Shown: positions 1 to 14,050, counted from the first letter of the stretch. The stretch is DNA of 64,000 nt from Amblyornis subalaris (GCA_018881555.1 JACAXG010000012.1:10177480-10241479); one strand, 5' to 3'. The notes: a model not told the origin generated them from the letters alone. A program made the numbers and translations.

Positions 1-3000
1 TTAATCTTTTCTACCTTAGTACCATATGGATCAAATCCTACTTCGGTGTAACACGCTGAAATAAGAACATACAAAATCTCTGACCTGCAACACTTCTGCT
101 CACGCAATTCTGTTGACATGAGGAGTGTTTGCCACAACAGCACAAGACAGTCTGCACCTCTCTTCCTCCTCCAGCAGCTTTTTGCAGAAACCACCAGCAC
201 AGGTTGTAGGTAAGCACGGCAGTGTTCCAGCAAACACAGCGCTCCGTGGATGCAGTGCTTGCTCTTCTGCATTCTCTGGTCGTTCTGACACTTATTTTCA
301 CCTCCATCTTACAAGAAATGGGCCCATGGCCTTTGCGCCCACACAGAAACCTGTTTTAATTAAAAACTAATGCAAATCACTATAGTGACACAGACACTCC
401 AGTACCAGCTTTAGTTTTAGCTGACTCCTGATGACCATCAGTTCAAAAATTGAGACTCATCCATACACAATTTTTTTCTGAAAAAAACTTTCAGATAAAC
501 CATTCTAACTTGTATTTACAGCAGGCCAAAAAGAGTAGGAGATAAAAAGAAGCACTTCCAATATAGGCAAGTTATTTAGCAGTATAAACCATACTTGACC
601 TTCTTATTCATATACCTCTGCTGGAATACTGAATTAAAATAGCCTTTNCTTCCTTTTGATAAGAAGTTGTATCTTGCAATAATTACCAACTCAGTTCTTG
701 GATTCATGCAAGGAAAAGAAGTTACAATTTCCACTGCTAAAATTAGGCAATAATGCAAAATTTAGTGCATAAAAAGTCAATGTAACACACTCCATGAATT
801 TCTATTATCATGCAAAGTATATGCAATACATATATACATAGATGGAGGGGAAGATAAACTGAGCAAGTGGAGCTATGCTCTCTGGAACAGCTATCTAGAC
901 ATGTAAACACTTCGGTGTTCTCCTTGAATGGTATTTGGAGAACTGTGCAATATGTGCTCCTGGCTGCAATATGCCCCAACACAAATTAGAGACATTCTGC
1001 GATCCCTGAGTAGGTGTACAGACAGATAAACAAATTAAATGGCATTTCAAATGAAATATAAAGTTCTGGACTATACCCCACCAATGCTGCATTTCAGCAG
1101 TCATGTCTTTCACCTCACAACTGTTCAAACCAGACAGAAAATGCTGCAACCTTCTTAGGTTAGAAAACTGATCTTTCCTCTCCTGGTGAGCAGAACATTG
1201 TGTCCACACTGTTCCTTTCAAATCCTCAAATTTCTAAAAACTATGCCAAATGCACTTTCANTAGGATATCACTGTTTATTCAAGCCGGGAGCTGTATATC
1301 ATCAGCGAAGTTAAAAGCTGGTCTGAAGTAAGTATATAGCTTCCTCTTTGCAGAGCAGGGCTATGTGGAAGCCAGGCACCAGCTTTATGCCAATTTTCTT
1401 AAAAAAGCTAAGAAAAATGTGTGGTCCTCCACATTTGGAAGGCAAGGTACTGCTATACAGGATCCAAGTGTACTCTTAAGCGCCAGGGTTTTTTCTTATC
1501 AGGATGCAAGTCTTGATAATGTCAAAAAGAACAAAATTGCTCTCATCTCCAGACATCACAGGCACTGCCACAAGCAGGTACGAGGTGCAGCTTTCCAACA
1601 TCTCAGTTCTCTGCACTGCTCTACATTGCCCCACTTAACATACTCCCTGTTCCTCTCAGTCTCATCTCTTCTTGGCAAACGGGATCATCCATCCAGCTCA
1701 CATCTAAACATGACACCGGCCATTAGCCCTCAGAAAGGTTAGCTCTGCGGGCACAGTCTCAAGATTTTATCGCAAGTGCTTGTATGTCAGCATTTCACAG
1801 CGCATGGGACATCATTACAGTCTTTATACCAATCAATGCAAATGAGGATATTAACCTCATTTCATTAAATCAACCTTTTTCCTATCACTTAAGCTTTACC
1901 TGTCCCCCACACCCATGCCCTCCTAGCAAAGCTGCTGAGATTGGGCAAAGCATGCTGCTTAACTCACTCACATTTCACTCTCCCAAGCCAGCCAATTTAC
2001 CTATCCTCCCCCATCTACTGCTGCAACCCAGCTTCTTCTGCAGGAAGATATCAGGGTCCTTGGATTGGTCTATGTAATATATGCTCAGGATGAGAATATA
2101 AAATAATTTAAGAAATTATAACGGTTAAAAAAAAAAAAAAAAGGCAAGTCTTCAAATTTGGGAGGTATTGCTGCAGGGAACACTCCTCCGTGGCAACCAA
2201 GGGTACTGGGAGAATGTTCTGAAGTCTACAAACAGGCTCCGATTTGATCTCAGTGAGATTTGGATCACTCCATTGAAATTACTCACTTCTAAGCACTAGT
2301 CCTGTCCATCAGAGTAGTGTATCTCACTACTATGTATGGAGGTACCTCCCTCTCATCCATAAAGATGTAGCAAAAAGAAGTAGGGAATATGAACAGAATT
2401 GTAAATCTGCCTTCAGCACACAGATGCCACAGCAGCACTGCCAAGCAAACAATAAACAAATGCACTTGCTGCGAGTTAAATNATCTCTATATTTTTTTCC
2501 CAGTTCTAATAACAACTTCGTCTTTTTTGTGTTTCTAATAAGAACAACTTATCTAGAAACNATCCCCCAAAATTCATTCTTCAGCAGTATGATTGTTGAT
2601 ATTTATAGTAATACAGTTTTGCCAAACAAACCTTGCCTAGCTCAAAGTAGAATCAGCATAACATGATTAACAACATTTTAAGAGTCTGAAAAAAAATTTG
2701 AAGTAAAATAACAGGGTTTAGTGATTGGGTGTTTGCGTTCAACCCAATCCCTCCTCCATTGATGGCAATGGGAAAATTGCCACTGATTTCAGAGACTGCA
2801 GAAACTGTTTATACTGAAAATCTGCATTGCTTTAGGGAGCAACTGCCACTGTGAATCATAACACTGAGCAAGAAATTCACAAGCTATGTGAATACCATGA
2901 CTTGCATTTCCAAATCATACACAAGCACAACCAATTTTACATAACACTAGAAGACAAGCTTTCCTTCAGGAAACATCCATGTGTATATCCCAGAACAAAC

Positions 3001-6000
3001 CTGTCTGTACCCCAGCACCAACACTTGGGTGTCACCCACGGAGCAAGGCCAGCTCCAGCAGAGCACATGAGCAGCATTCTCACTGAAAGCTCTGCAGCTT
3101 CCAGGCAGTCTGGGAGACTGGGCTCCATCTACCACAGAACACAAAACATTTGCACAAAGTCTCTTTTCTTATGTTTCATGAATTCCAACATCTATTTTTT
3201 AGCTGGTGTTCAGAGAATTTTTTATTACAGTATTTACAAGAGGTAGCCTGGAGGTGTGTCATACTCCAATGGAATACAGTTCTTTTATTAAACTATTACA
3301 TTTGCTAAATTAATGTAATAACCTCCTACATAATCTCATTTGGAAAAAGAGGAGGGATCTTACAGTAATCCATTCATAGTGCTCTTTCCTGATAGTTCTA
3401 GCTTGAAGAGTTCAGCAGTCCCTATAGGTGAGCAAATGCAACTTCTAATCAGATATTCATGAAAGTGGTTATAAAATTAAATTAAAAGAACAACAACAAC
3501 AAAAAAAATTGCATGGGTCTTCGCAGCAAAACTACAGCTTATAGAAAAATTGAATGCGAGAACTCAGAACTCATCTACATATAATGTATTTTGTGTCCTA
3601 AGAGAAAATGTTAAGTAAAAGTGATGCTTTTATTCTTCTATGCAAATAGCAATAATAGGCTAAAACTGACAGAATCCACCAAGAATATGTATTTTCTCAA
3701 AATATTACCCCAACAGCAAAAACAAAATTAAAACATCACTGTGGTATTAATGTACAGTGGTAAAACTTGTCTAAGAGCTACAGAGGTGTGGAAAGCTTAA
3801 CAGGTGATGCCCAAACAGGTAGCAAACTTCACTCAAGAAGAGAGGAATGCAAGGAATTCGATTCAACCACCAAGCTGACAAGAGTAGGACCAAGGCGGCC
3901 CTCAGGCATCCTCCCCTTGTTCTCTCAACCAGAGCTGCCGTAAATGCTTGTGCCAAAAACACCCCTCTGGCTTCCTGGCAACTACCTTGTCCCCTTTTGC
4001 AGGTTCCAAACTCCACCCCAAAACTTTACATCATTCAGCTGCCAGTCCCGTTAAACACCTACACACCTCTAGCACAGTACACGCCCAGGAGACACTAAAC
4101 CAGAGCAACTCAGCTCAGGCAACAAACTGTTATTTTTCTGTCCTGCATGACTTTCTCTGTAGGGGAGCTCAGCGCTGGGTCTGCAGCTGGGATCCCCATG
4201 GCTGTGCTCCAAGTTCTTCCTCAAGTCCAGGTCCTTCACCTCACCCCTGCCCTGCTCATGCACTCTTGGCTGACTCCTGACTCCACTGCCCAATCTCCCA
4301 GCCAGGCTCCCCAGTTTCACTTCAGACCTGTCTGCTCTCCGTGACAGCCTCCGCTCCCAGCAGCACTCAGATTACATATANTCCAATTTTCTGAATTTCA
4401 CTTGAGCTTCTAGACATGCTCTCACCCTGCTCTGTCCTGTGGCTTTCCTGGTCTACTCAAGCACTAGCATCTGATTCCTGATCAAGGATTTTTACCTCCT
4501 ATTGCTATTTATTTCCTGCCTTTTTCTTGCAAGCATGGTGTAGCTAACATTCTCATGCAGTCACCGAAGTACACATACTCCTCAAAATGCACTGACTGCA
4601 GTAGGATCCAATGTAACAGAATTTCTTAAATTCATAGAATCTTTTCCATCAATACTCCTGGCAGAAGTTTGTTTGGCTGCTTGTTCTTCTAGACTTATTT
4701 GAAAGGTATGTAATTAAGTAGCCAGCTTCCTACCAAATAGATATCGAACTGAGATTCTTACTGCCCATTCAGAAGTTGTCACCAAAAAAAGCAGCCAGTG
4801 AACAATGATGATTTTAGTCCTAATTATCCACCACTCTGCTTCTTCTATAGTCATTCACACCCACACAAATCAATATATGATTATATATACAACTTTGCAG
4901 TATTCAAACAAATTTCCACTTCATACGAATCTCTGAACAAGGAACTGGGCAGCAAAGACAAGCTCCCTTCACCCCTTGAAGAAGTACCAAAGCAGCATGA
5001 CACAGGTCAATCCGAAGGTCAATCAGGATCCTGCAGGATGGAGAGCCTCTGGGGGAAATTCAGTTTGACTCTAATGAATGTTTTCTGTAGCTGTTTCAGC
5101 TAGGATTATCCAGGATGTGGCATGAGTGTCAGTACTTCCCTAAGCATGCAACTCANGAGGAGAATCAAATCTCCACATATACATTTACAGCTAAAATATA
5201 TTTTTTTTAAATCCACTCAGTACAGTAGTAAAGAAGTAATACTTTGGTGTCAGTTACCTTTTAGACTTTGATACACCTTTAAATAGGCGTGCCACAATAA
5301 TATTACCTGATGCATGCTGCCTAAAATAATTCCAAGGCTAATTTTGTTGGTTTAAGTACCTCTGGAACAGGAGGGATATTTCACTTCCTTTTAATTTCAG
5401 TTAGGGCCTGTACACAGTCTTAATGGTCAGTGACTTTCAACTTAATAAATACACATTAACAATGAACCATGACTAAATTAATGTATTACAACAATCTCTG
5501 CAACTTAAACACATTTCAGGAAGGGGGTCAATAATCACTTAAAACCAAAAACTTCTGACACAAAAAGACTCCTCCAGAAGACAGGATTCTACATAAGCAG
5601 GCTTCAAACCCCAAAAATATTTAATATACAGAAAGATTTAAGAACAAGGCTTTGATTGTAAATACGTTTCCAAACCTATATATACAAAGATCTTTATCAG
5701 TCTTCAAAGCTTGTTAGCATTTAGTAAAGGCACTTAGCCATTTGTGGAACTTTATTTTTTAATCAACCCTGAATAGTTCCTAAACTGTCATGCATGTCAA
5801 AACCTCCAAGTCACATTGACTAAAAAAAAAACCTAGAATAAAAGTATAACTACAAGTAATATTAGTCATCCTTCCTCATTTCTTAGAAAAATCACCAACT
5901 ATTACCAGAAATTTCACCTACCAATCAANTATGTTGATTAAGTTTACGAGAATGATCAGCTAAATGTTTCACCACAGCAGATGTATTATTGGTTCTACAG

Positions 6001-7727
6001 TAGCTGCCTGCATTTTCACATATACTGTGGAGAAGAACAGAAAAAAAAATATACCATTAACTCAATTAAAATATTTTTCTTACAGATGGCATTGATCTCA
6101 GTGGAACTACAAAATGAATAAAATATTAACATAAGAAACAGGATTTGCATCCCTGCACAGACATGAAAATTCAGTTTGATTAACAGCTGCTTAACATATT
6201 TGGAAAACAGTCGAAAGCTTTCCTCCTCCACCACTCTACTCACCAGTGCCATTACTCCATCAGAATATTATTTTTAATCATTATTTATGTACTTCTGCAC
6301 AAAAGTCTTTGTGCACATAATTTAAAAACAAATCAACCAGTATCACCAACTCCATCTCTTATTCCCAACCATAACAGCGACTACCTCTTATCTACAAAAC
6401 CTATCAAGCAACTTCCTGAAAACACCTGCCAGAACTTGTGTTTGCAGACCACTGGAATTGCTGTTATTCTACAGAAAGGTCACCTTTCAGTAATTTCAGT
6501 GCAAGACACCCAAATCACCTTGACTATTACAGACTGGTACGGGAAGAGATCACAACCACAATGGTTTATCCATCTCTACCCACATGTTTAATGAGATCAC
6601 TAGTCATGTGTTACACTATGTGCCACGTGGAACCAAATAACAAGAAATACTGACTGCTAAGTCCACAGTAGTTAGCAGACAAGTTTCCTATAAACTTGAA
6701 TAGAAGCAGTTTGTCCTGGGTGTAGGTGGTTTGGGTTTGTTTAAAATTCTTCAAGTACTAAAGTTCAGACAAGTCAGTGTAAAGGTGCACATGGATTTTT
6801 AAGAGAATTTTAGCCAGGCCCCAAGTTCTTGAGCAAAAGGTAACTTCAGTAACTTGAGTGCAGAGATACCTGGATTGCTGTGTTTTGAGCAAATGTAGCC
6901 ATCAGAAAAAGAAAGTCTAAATTAAACATGAAAAATACCAGGACACTGAATGGAAAGAAAACTTCAACCATTATTCACATATTAACTTGGGTAAAAGGTA
7001 CATCATAAAATGTCCAGCAGTAGGAGTGACTCCAGGCCAGCACAGAAAAAAAACCTGTAAGAAATTCTTCTGGCAAAACCTAGATCCCTGAAAAGCATAC
7101 AGAGCCACGTGAGCCTTTAGGACAGCTTCACAAGACCCATGTGCCCAAATCCTGCACCTTAATCCCATTTTATAGATAGAGGTGTCTATTGCTACAGATA
7201 ATTATTATTGATAGCTTGACACAAAAAAATTCACAAGACCTAAATCTTTCTCACTACAATGTTAGCAATTTAGGCACAGCCATACTGGATTTACCAATGT
7301 TCCTTTGTTTAAGAACAAAGAGGGAAGAGATAGAGGTTATGTATGAGAATGTATCTTAGTGATAAATGCAACAATTCATATAAAAACCATCCATACTAAC
7401 TCCTGGATATAACTCATTCGACAAAAGCAGGTCTACAACTACTATGTGTTCTGTTCAAACCTGTCTTAATTAGATGCTTAAGAAAAAACAGCAGTGTATG
7501 AAATACAGGTGCAGAGTTAAGAAAATACAGATAGCTTACAGATTGCCACAGCAACCCAAAATATATCTCCAAACTGCTTATCTTCTATAAAGTTGGCAAA
7601 AATTAATTCTAAATAACTAAATTAGCAAAGAAGATTCTTTTCATTTCTAAGGAATTTTTACACCAGCAATAATGGAAAACAGTTTCCTGGGTCTCTTAAC
7701 AGTGCATTTTAGTTTTGTGTAACAAAC

Positions 7728-8140
7728 ATACTGGGTTAGATAAAGGCCAATCTAGGCTAGTATCCCAGCTATGGAATACATGCCCNGGGAGAGACATAAG
7801 CAGGAAAGTACAAAGTGGTCGATTCTCTGCTGTGGCTTGCCAGTGTTCAATCACTTGTAGTTTAGGAACCTTCTAAGCCAGATGCTTTTGGTGCATTGTG
7901 AAGCTCTCCTCCCTCGATTTGTCATTTCAAACCTATTTACATTTCTGACTGCTGTAAGGTGCATGATTTAATCACATGCTGCATCAGGAAATACTCTCAT
8001 TTATTTTAAACCTGCTGCTAAAGAACTATCACTGGTTTTTCCTCCAACTTCACATTCTGTGAAAGAGAGTGAATATCAGTTCCCTGTTTCTCCACAATGT
8101 TTGGAAATTGATATACGTAGAAGTATCACCCACCAGTTAC
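7728..8140 (-). repeat. degenerate ancient CR1-like LINE fragment
   Basis: The plus strand follows the order of phrases typical of antisense 3' portions of old amniote CR1 elements. It has a 'gggttagat..aaggccaatct' opening, a 'ccagatgctt' block, a 'ttttaaacctgctgc' block and a closing 'ccctgtttctccacaatgtt' segment. Spacing is roughly right but divergence is heavy. Recognition is from memory of the family, so the borders are approximate. Confidence 0.55.
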
Positions 8141-10839
8141 CTTTTTCCAGGTCTATCTAGTGAATTTCTCATTTTGTGGCTGTCTTTGCATGGCTACACA
8201 TGTCATTCTTGCCCTTCACAATACCTCTTTAGGCTCAACCATATTACTTAATGTAATCTAACTTACATATTCTCCTCTCTTTTTCTGGTACATATGAATA
8301 NGTCAAATAATGCAGTCATGATAAAACCACCATTGAACTATCAAGTAATTATCAGCTTTAATGAATCTTACATAGTCACAGTTTCAGATTATTAAGCAGC
8401 AAGTGCCTAAATGCAAGCTTACACAACAAAAAGCTATGTAAAAGCTACTGGAGAAACAAGACAGTCCTGAAAAACTCTGTCTTCTGAAAACAAAGTCTTA
8501 AATAGTTCTGTTGCATAGACAGATGTGCCATGTATTTAAAATACTTAAATTCTGTCACCACATTTCAGAACACAAACTGAAAGAAACTAAGCCTCATTGC
8601 TTTTATTGTAGGTTTGATTTTTTTAAGCAAAAAATGTCACTAGGATAAATACAAGTCTTGAAAAAAGACAGCTGGCTATCTTGGTACACGTCCACTGATG
8701 AATTCAATTGCAGAACTCTAAAACTTGCAGTTCTTAGACTAGTAGTCTATTATGGGCAAGGACAACTCAACTGGCTTCTACAGAAAAAAAACTCTGCACG
8801 AAGCAAGCAAATAGCCTTTGGAAGAACTTCAGTGAAAGGTCTCATAGCTCAACTGTGACTGAAGTTAAAGTCTCTCAAGTTAAAGACTGCAGCTGCAACT
8901 TCAAGTTTATTTCATGGGCACAGTCAGCTGCTCCTCACGTAACACAGAGCTGTATTATCTGCTCTGGTATCTTAAAACAAAGATCCAGGAAGAAAAACAA
9001 ACACACGATCCCAAAAGTTTGTGTTGTATGCAAACAAAGCAGAGAGAGAAGTTTGGTAAGAATTGACAGCNAAATATTTTGCTAGAAATTTACAAAATAT
9101 TTCAGCAGGCATTACATAACAAATTACACAGCCTTCCTACTCATTTATTAAAATGCTTGTACATGGCAATGTCAGAAAGAACATGCCAGAAGGAAAACAA
9201 CATCAACCAACTCTGTTTAGAACANCCCCTACACAGGAAGGCTTGCAAGGCATTACATGTAAAGTAAGCCAAAATCTAGTTCTTTGAACACTATCTTCTG
9301 CTCTCCTAGCCTCAAAGTGGTTTAAATTATTATTTTATTTGCAAACAATTGGCCCTGGATTATTCACGAGCTAAAAAAAAAAAAAAAAGAAACACTTGGC
9401 AAATAATTTAGTCAATGCATAGTCCATCTTTAGGCTTCCTAGAAAACGGGTCAAGTTCTATGATCTCTTGCCATTTCTCTAATTTTGTCTCTCAAGCATT
9501 ATAGTCTGCTGATTTCAGGTTCCTCATGGCAAACTCCCTTTCTTGCTCCAGTTCTGTAGTACATTTACCTCTTCCTCGCATTAGGAAAAACAACCCTCAA
9601 AACACAAAACCTAAAAAAACAACCAGTAACGCACATGTATTAGGGAAACGACCCAATGCGCAAGAACAACTACAACTATTTCTGATGAATCCTATTTTAA
9701 ATTTTCCTCAATCTACAAAGCTGTGAACATCAGCAAAGCAAAACGGGAATAAAAATATTCTGACTACACTTTGTTCTTTTTATATAAACGAGTTCTCTCN
9801 TTTCTGAAGCCAAATATAGAGCACATGAACACACTGAAGATTATCTAGAAGGGTTCATATTTTACTTGCAATATACGCCAAGAGTAGTTTGCTGCAGGGA
9901 AGGTTTTCAAAGCAAGTCCTTGCTCAGTCTTTGTACTTCACAGTTATAGTGTGGATGCCAGAACACTCCAACGTAAGCAAGTCTGGCTTCCACTGCAACT
10001 GAACTCTCTGATGCTAACCTTGAGACTNAGGGAGTTCCAAAAGATAGCTGGGGAAAAAAATGCTGTTAAAATTGTACTTTGATCATACGAATCTACAGAA
10101 TTTTAACTTTTTGCTTAACTGAGCAAGACCACTCATGTTTAAAGTACACCTTTAAACAGTTGAGAGAGAAATGGGAAAACAGGCCAAAAGCATTCAACTC
10201 CTGCAGAGTAAGAGCTTGTCCTTACTGTGCAACTTCCTTTGCTTTCTTATGTCCCATTTTTCAGCTGGTAAGATCAGCTTAAAGAAAGCAATAGAATACT
10301 ATTTTGACTATAGATTTACATGAACATATGGACTATTTAGAGTAAAATATATATAACAAATCATTGCAAAATTCATTCGCCTGCAAAACATACAATGCTT
10401 GAGCAGAAATCCTGCATGTTGAAGTCCNGAAAAAAGAAAAAATGTAAAACAATTGGGGGGGTTATCTCAATTCCAACGAAAATTTGCATTTAACACCTGA
10501 TGAACATGTCCTAGGACATCAGAAATTCCTGAAAATGTAGACAAATAAATTATTTAATTCCTATTCCAAGTTAACAGTACTTCCTATTCCCTAGCATAAT
10601 GCCAAAGGAAAACTGTGATTCAAAACACTTTTATATCCCACTGAGACAACCTTGTGGGAAAAGAAACACAATGCCCTGTATGGAGTCCCAACAATGTGTC
10701 TTGAGGATGCACAGCCTGTGAATTCTCAAGTTCAAATACCTGCTATCAGACACAGACATGTTATCAATTTAATCCATCTACTGAACTAAATTTAAGATTA
10801 ATTATGGTATTTTTCATTCTACCTATATCATAAGACCAT

Positions 10840-11170
10840 TCCAAACCCTTTCAGTGCCTAGAATAACTTTCTTGTTTCCAGTCTGGGTCCATGCATAGGC
10901 ATCCTTTGCTTTTGCCCAAGAAATCAGTTTTTCCCTCATACACTATTCAATCCAGTGACCTTATCAGCCCATCCTTGCTATCCTTCTGTGCACTTGCTCC
11001 AGTTTGAATGCACCATTCCTAAGCATAGGAAACTGAGTTTATTCAGTATTTCAGATGAGGCCTTACCAGTTCCCTGGATAAGAACATTAATATTTTCTTA
11101 TCTCTGTCAGGAATCTTTCTCTTGATAAACACCATCCTAGGATATATCTCAGAAACTTCCTCCAGTTAGA
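10840..11170 (-). repeat. degenerate CR1/L3-like LINE fragment
   Basis: It contains a CR1-like antisense run: 'accttatcagcccatcc', 'tgtgcacttgctccagttt', then 'cagatgaggccttaccag' and 'cttatctctgtcagg'. This is the order seen in the 3' region of old CR1-group LINEs, where the text around the 'gaggcctcaccag' block is typical. The fragment is heavily mutated, so family and edges are uncertain. Confidence 0.5.
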
Positions 11171-12588
11171 AGAGTGATCATTCTCACTCTCAGTACATTT
11201 GCTAAGTTATCAACCTGGAGTGAAAGTGCTACTCAGTCATTAACATTTATACACCATTTATGACATTAAAATATATCTACCAAATAGAACCGGTATAGTC
11301 TGTAAAAATAATCATATGTTTTTTAATTTAAACCCAAAACTGTGTATTTTCAATTTCTGAAACCTTCACACAATTCTAAGAGAAAATACCATTTCCATAC
11401 CAGTACAGNTACAGAACTTTGGTCCTGATTTAGTAAAGCATTTATACAACTTCAGATGGGAAACATTCCCCTCACATTCGGTGCATGTCTTTAGAAAACT
11501 AAAACCATCCTTCAACGCTTTGCTAGACTTAATGGGTTAATATTTCAAGGTGAACCTTGCAAAGATCCTTGAGGTTCTTTTGCGTTTAACTACTTCAGCC
11601 TCCTCTGAATGTTTAAAATGCAAAAAGGAAATACCTCGCTTATCTGTTCTTCCTTTGAATAGACATACTAAGCTGTAAGAGCTAAGCACGCCTTGTTCTT
11701 TACTTCTTGCATTAAGATAGAGCTCTGCCCGGTGCCTTCACACATTTACAGATGTGAAGTCTCATTTTCCACTGTTCTTGCGATGCCTTCCAAGCACAAA
11801 TCACTACAAGAGGATCACGTGTGACCATATGCTAAATTAAGTCTGCCCAGGAGATTTCATTCATCGGTTCCCCAGAAACTTGCGATTAGCCCAAGTACTT
11901 GCAAGGACATACCATTTAATTCAAAACCACATAGTTTATTCTAAAAAAATTAAACTGGGGGGAAAAAATTAACATAATCATAAAGCCATTTTCCTTAGCA
12001 GATTATAACAAAGGCGGAGGCTTTAAGATCACGCCCGACCTGCTAATTTCACATTAAAGGTGTTAAACACGGCGCTGCTCTGCAACAACCTGTACTACAG
12101 TCTCCAAACACACTTTCTGTTAATTTATGACACTGCATATTTTGCTGCTCAAAGACTAAGTAAAGCAGCGCTGTAGAAGCTATTTCTTCTGCCTTCCAGG
12201 TGCCTCATAAGTATTAGATAAGAACAGACACGAACGGGTACACAAAAACTTTACAACTCGGCGGGAAGCTGGCCCGCTGCAAAATCCACGGGTCACGCAC
12301 GAGGGCGGGTGGGACCCCGACACCTCTCAGTGGCGGCGGCAGCAGCGCCCCAGCACAGATCCCGGACAGCCGCTCGGTCCGGGCACACACCTTCCACGGG
12401 GGGCTCTGGGGAGGCAGCGCCGCGGCTCCGCCGTCCTTGCTCGCAGCCGGTCCCCAGCGGGCTCCCACCACCGCTCTGCCCACCCCGGCCCCCGCGGCTG
12501 GCAGGAGCGCACCGGAAAGCGGCTTCAGCCCGGGCAGCCCGCCGGCGGGACCCGCAGAAACTTCCCGGCCGGGGCGGCACACCCTTAC

Positions 12589-12861
12589 CTTGATGATGCT
12601 GCTCCTCCGCGGGGTGGCCTTGGCCGCCTCCAGCAGGCAGACGTCGGGGTCGGGCGCTGCCGCTGGCCCCAGGCTGCCGCCGGGGAAGCGCTCCGCGGTA
12701 CCGACAGCCGAGACGCCGCTGCGGCGCTCCCGCCTCCTGCCCGCGGCCGCCGCCGGAACGTCCAGCGATGCCGGCTCGGGCTCCTCTTCGGCACGGTAAG
12801 CCGCGTCGGAGAGAGCACGACCCGCCGCCGGCTGCTCTCTGCCGCCAGCAGCCTCTGCCAT
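12589..12861 (-). CDS. PLCL1: PLCL1 coding exon 1 (phospholipase C-like 1 / PRIP-1), N-terminal 91 residues
   Basis: The minus-strand frame begins MAEAAGGREQ and ends LLEAAKATPRRSSIIK, then meets a donor reading AG|GTAAGG at 12588. The ending closely matches the recalled start of mammalian PLCL1 (LLEAARATPRRSSIIK), which also begins MAE. The middle (about residues 12-75) is Ala/Pro/Gly/Arg-rich, low in complexity and poorly conserved, as expected for the disordered N-terminus. PLCL1 is a PLC-delta-like protein (PH, EF-hand, X/Y and C2 domains) that lacks phospholipase activity. It binds inositol 1,4,5-trisphosphate and protein phosphatase 1 and acts in GABA-A receptor trafficking. Those domains lie in later exons beyond the left edge. 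The start is the ATG at 12861-12859; the open frame runs a little further upstream without another ATG. RRSS near the exon end is a basophilic-kinase-type motif (inference). The gene is divergent from BOLL, as in mammals. Confidence 0.93.
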
Positions 12862-13825
12862 CGCCCCGCCGAGCGCCGTCAACTTCTCCGGGGCAATGAG
12901 AGGGCGGGGGAGTCACACGGACGGAGGTACGGACGGCGTCCCGCGGCGCTCCCCTCACGGCACGGTGGCAGCAGCGCCAACTTTCCCCGGAGGAGCCATG
13001 GCCGTGCCCGCGCGGAACTCCGCGGTGCCGGAGGACGCAAAGAGCGTGCAGGAAATGCAGCCACAGCCCCGCGCTGCTGTGACAGGAGCCGGGCTTGTGT
13101 TGACGGGCGGCGCTGACGGATGGCGCGCGCCGCCAATCAGCGCCGCAGCCGCCCCCCCGGCGGCGCCGTGGCAGCCAATGGCCTTGGGGAGGGGCGTGCC
13201 CGCGGGACTCCTGGACGGGCGGTCGGGGCGGAGGGCGAGGGGCAGGTGGGGCGGTGGAGGAGCTCCTGTAACACCTGCTCGCCCTCGCCACAACCGCGGG
13301 GAAGAGGACCCGGGGAGGGCCGTATCACCTGTCGGGAGCGCGCGTGTGCCGGGGCAGCCGCAGGAATGCTTCCCCGCGCATGTTTTAGGCAGGTTTGGGC
13401 TGCCCCTAGGCAAGGGTAAAAGCAGCGTGTGGGAGAGGGAACTTACGTTAAACACCCTGCAGCCCGCGTACCTCTCAAGGAGAGGCACTGTGTCAGGAGC
13501 AGAGACAGCGCCGAGTCGCCGATGAGCGAGGGAGCGCTGCTAGAGCCCGTCGCGGGGGCTGCGGGTGTCAGGGGAACTAGCTGCTGAAGGCGGGCCAGCA
13601 GAGGGGATGCGAGGCGTGACGGAGGGCTCACAAAAGACGGGGAAGATTCACGCTGGAATTCCTCTGTCTCTTAAAAACAAGCCCAAAGGGAAGCAGGTTG
13701 TGTGGGGCTGCGGCTTCGCCGCCGGCTCCCCGCCGCCCGCTCCCCTCTCGGCCGCCGGCCCGGGGCGGTCCCGCTCCCACCCTGCCCCTCACAGCCCCGC
13801 ACCCGGCGGGCCCTGGCAGGGCCGA

Positions 13826-13842
13826 CATCGCCCCCTGGCGGC
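13826..13842 (-). promoter_or_regulatory. CTCF-like binding motif
   Basis: The minus strand reads GCCGCCAGGGGGCGATG, which agrees with the CTCF core (CCNCCAGGGGGCGCT) except at one position near its end. It lies at the distal edge of the PLCL1 CpG island and points away from BOLL. Occupancy is not shown by sequence. Confidence 0.5.
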
Positions 13843-14050
13843 ACGGCCGGGCCCCGCGCCCGCTCCCGCAGCGGCCCCCGGTCCGGGTTCGGAGCTCCAG
13901 CGGGAGGTGGGGAANAGGAGCCACCCGGGAAAGAGATGATCCGTGGCCAGCCTTTGGAAGAGTTCGTGCGAGCGTGGTGCTGTCTTTTGCAATTCTTCAG
14001 GTGGTATTTAGTTATAATGAGATTATCCACGTGGAGACCTCAGAAAGGGT

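Larger units (their letters stand above)
1..12588 (-). other. PLCL1: PLCL1 intron 1 (proximal 12.6 kb, incomplete)
   Basis: AT-rich sequence downstream of the PLCL1 exon 1 donor. No second coding exon was found: the long PH-to-catalytic-core exon expected next would give a very long minus-strand open frame, and nothing here exceeds about 110 codons. All open frames look like chance. The stretch holds two degenerate CR1-like fragments (about 7.73-8.14 and 10.84-11.17 kb) and A-runs at about 2126-2142 and 9373-9388. It is otherwise featureless to inspection. Confidence 0.8.
12290..13910. promoter_or_regulatory. PLCL1: CpG island and promoter region of PLCL1
   Basis: Very GC- and CpG-rich sequence in an otherwise AT-rich window covers PLCL1 exon 1 and about 1 kb upstream of its ATG. 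It carries two CCAAT boxes (13133-13137 and 13175-13179, ATTGG on the gene strand), a TGACG half-CRE near 13099 and several GC boxes. No TATA box was recognised, which suits a CpG-island promoter. The transcription start cannot be fixed from sequence alone. Confidence 0.8.

Noticed and set aside
2241..2795. Words such as 'caatgggaaaattgccactg' that resemble old amniote repeat text
   Set aside because: Only short blocks match what I recall; not enough to name a family or set borders.
12293..13291. Minus-strand 332-codon open frame over the PLCL1 CpG island
   Set aside because: Low-complexity Arg/Pro/Gly/Ala translation caused by GC richness. It overlaps PLCL1 exon 1 in another frame, and the exon 1 frame has recognisable protein similarity.
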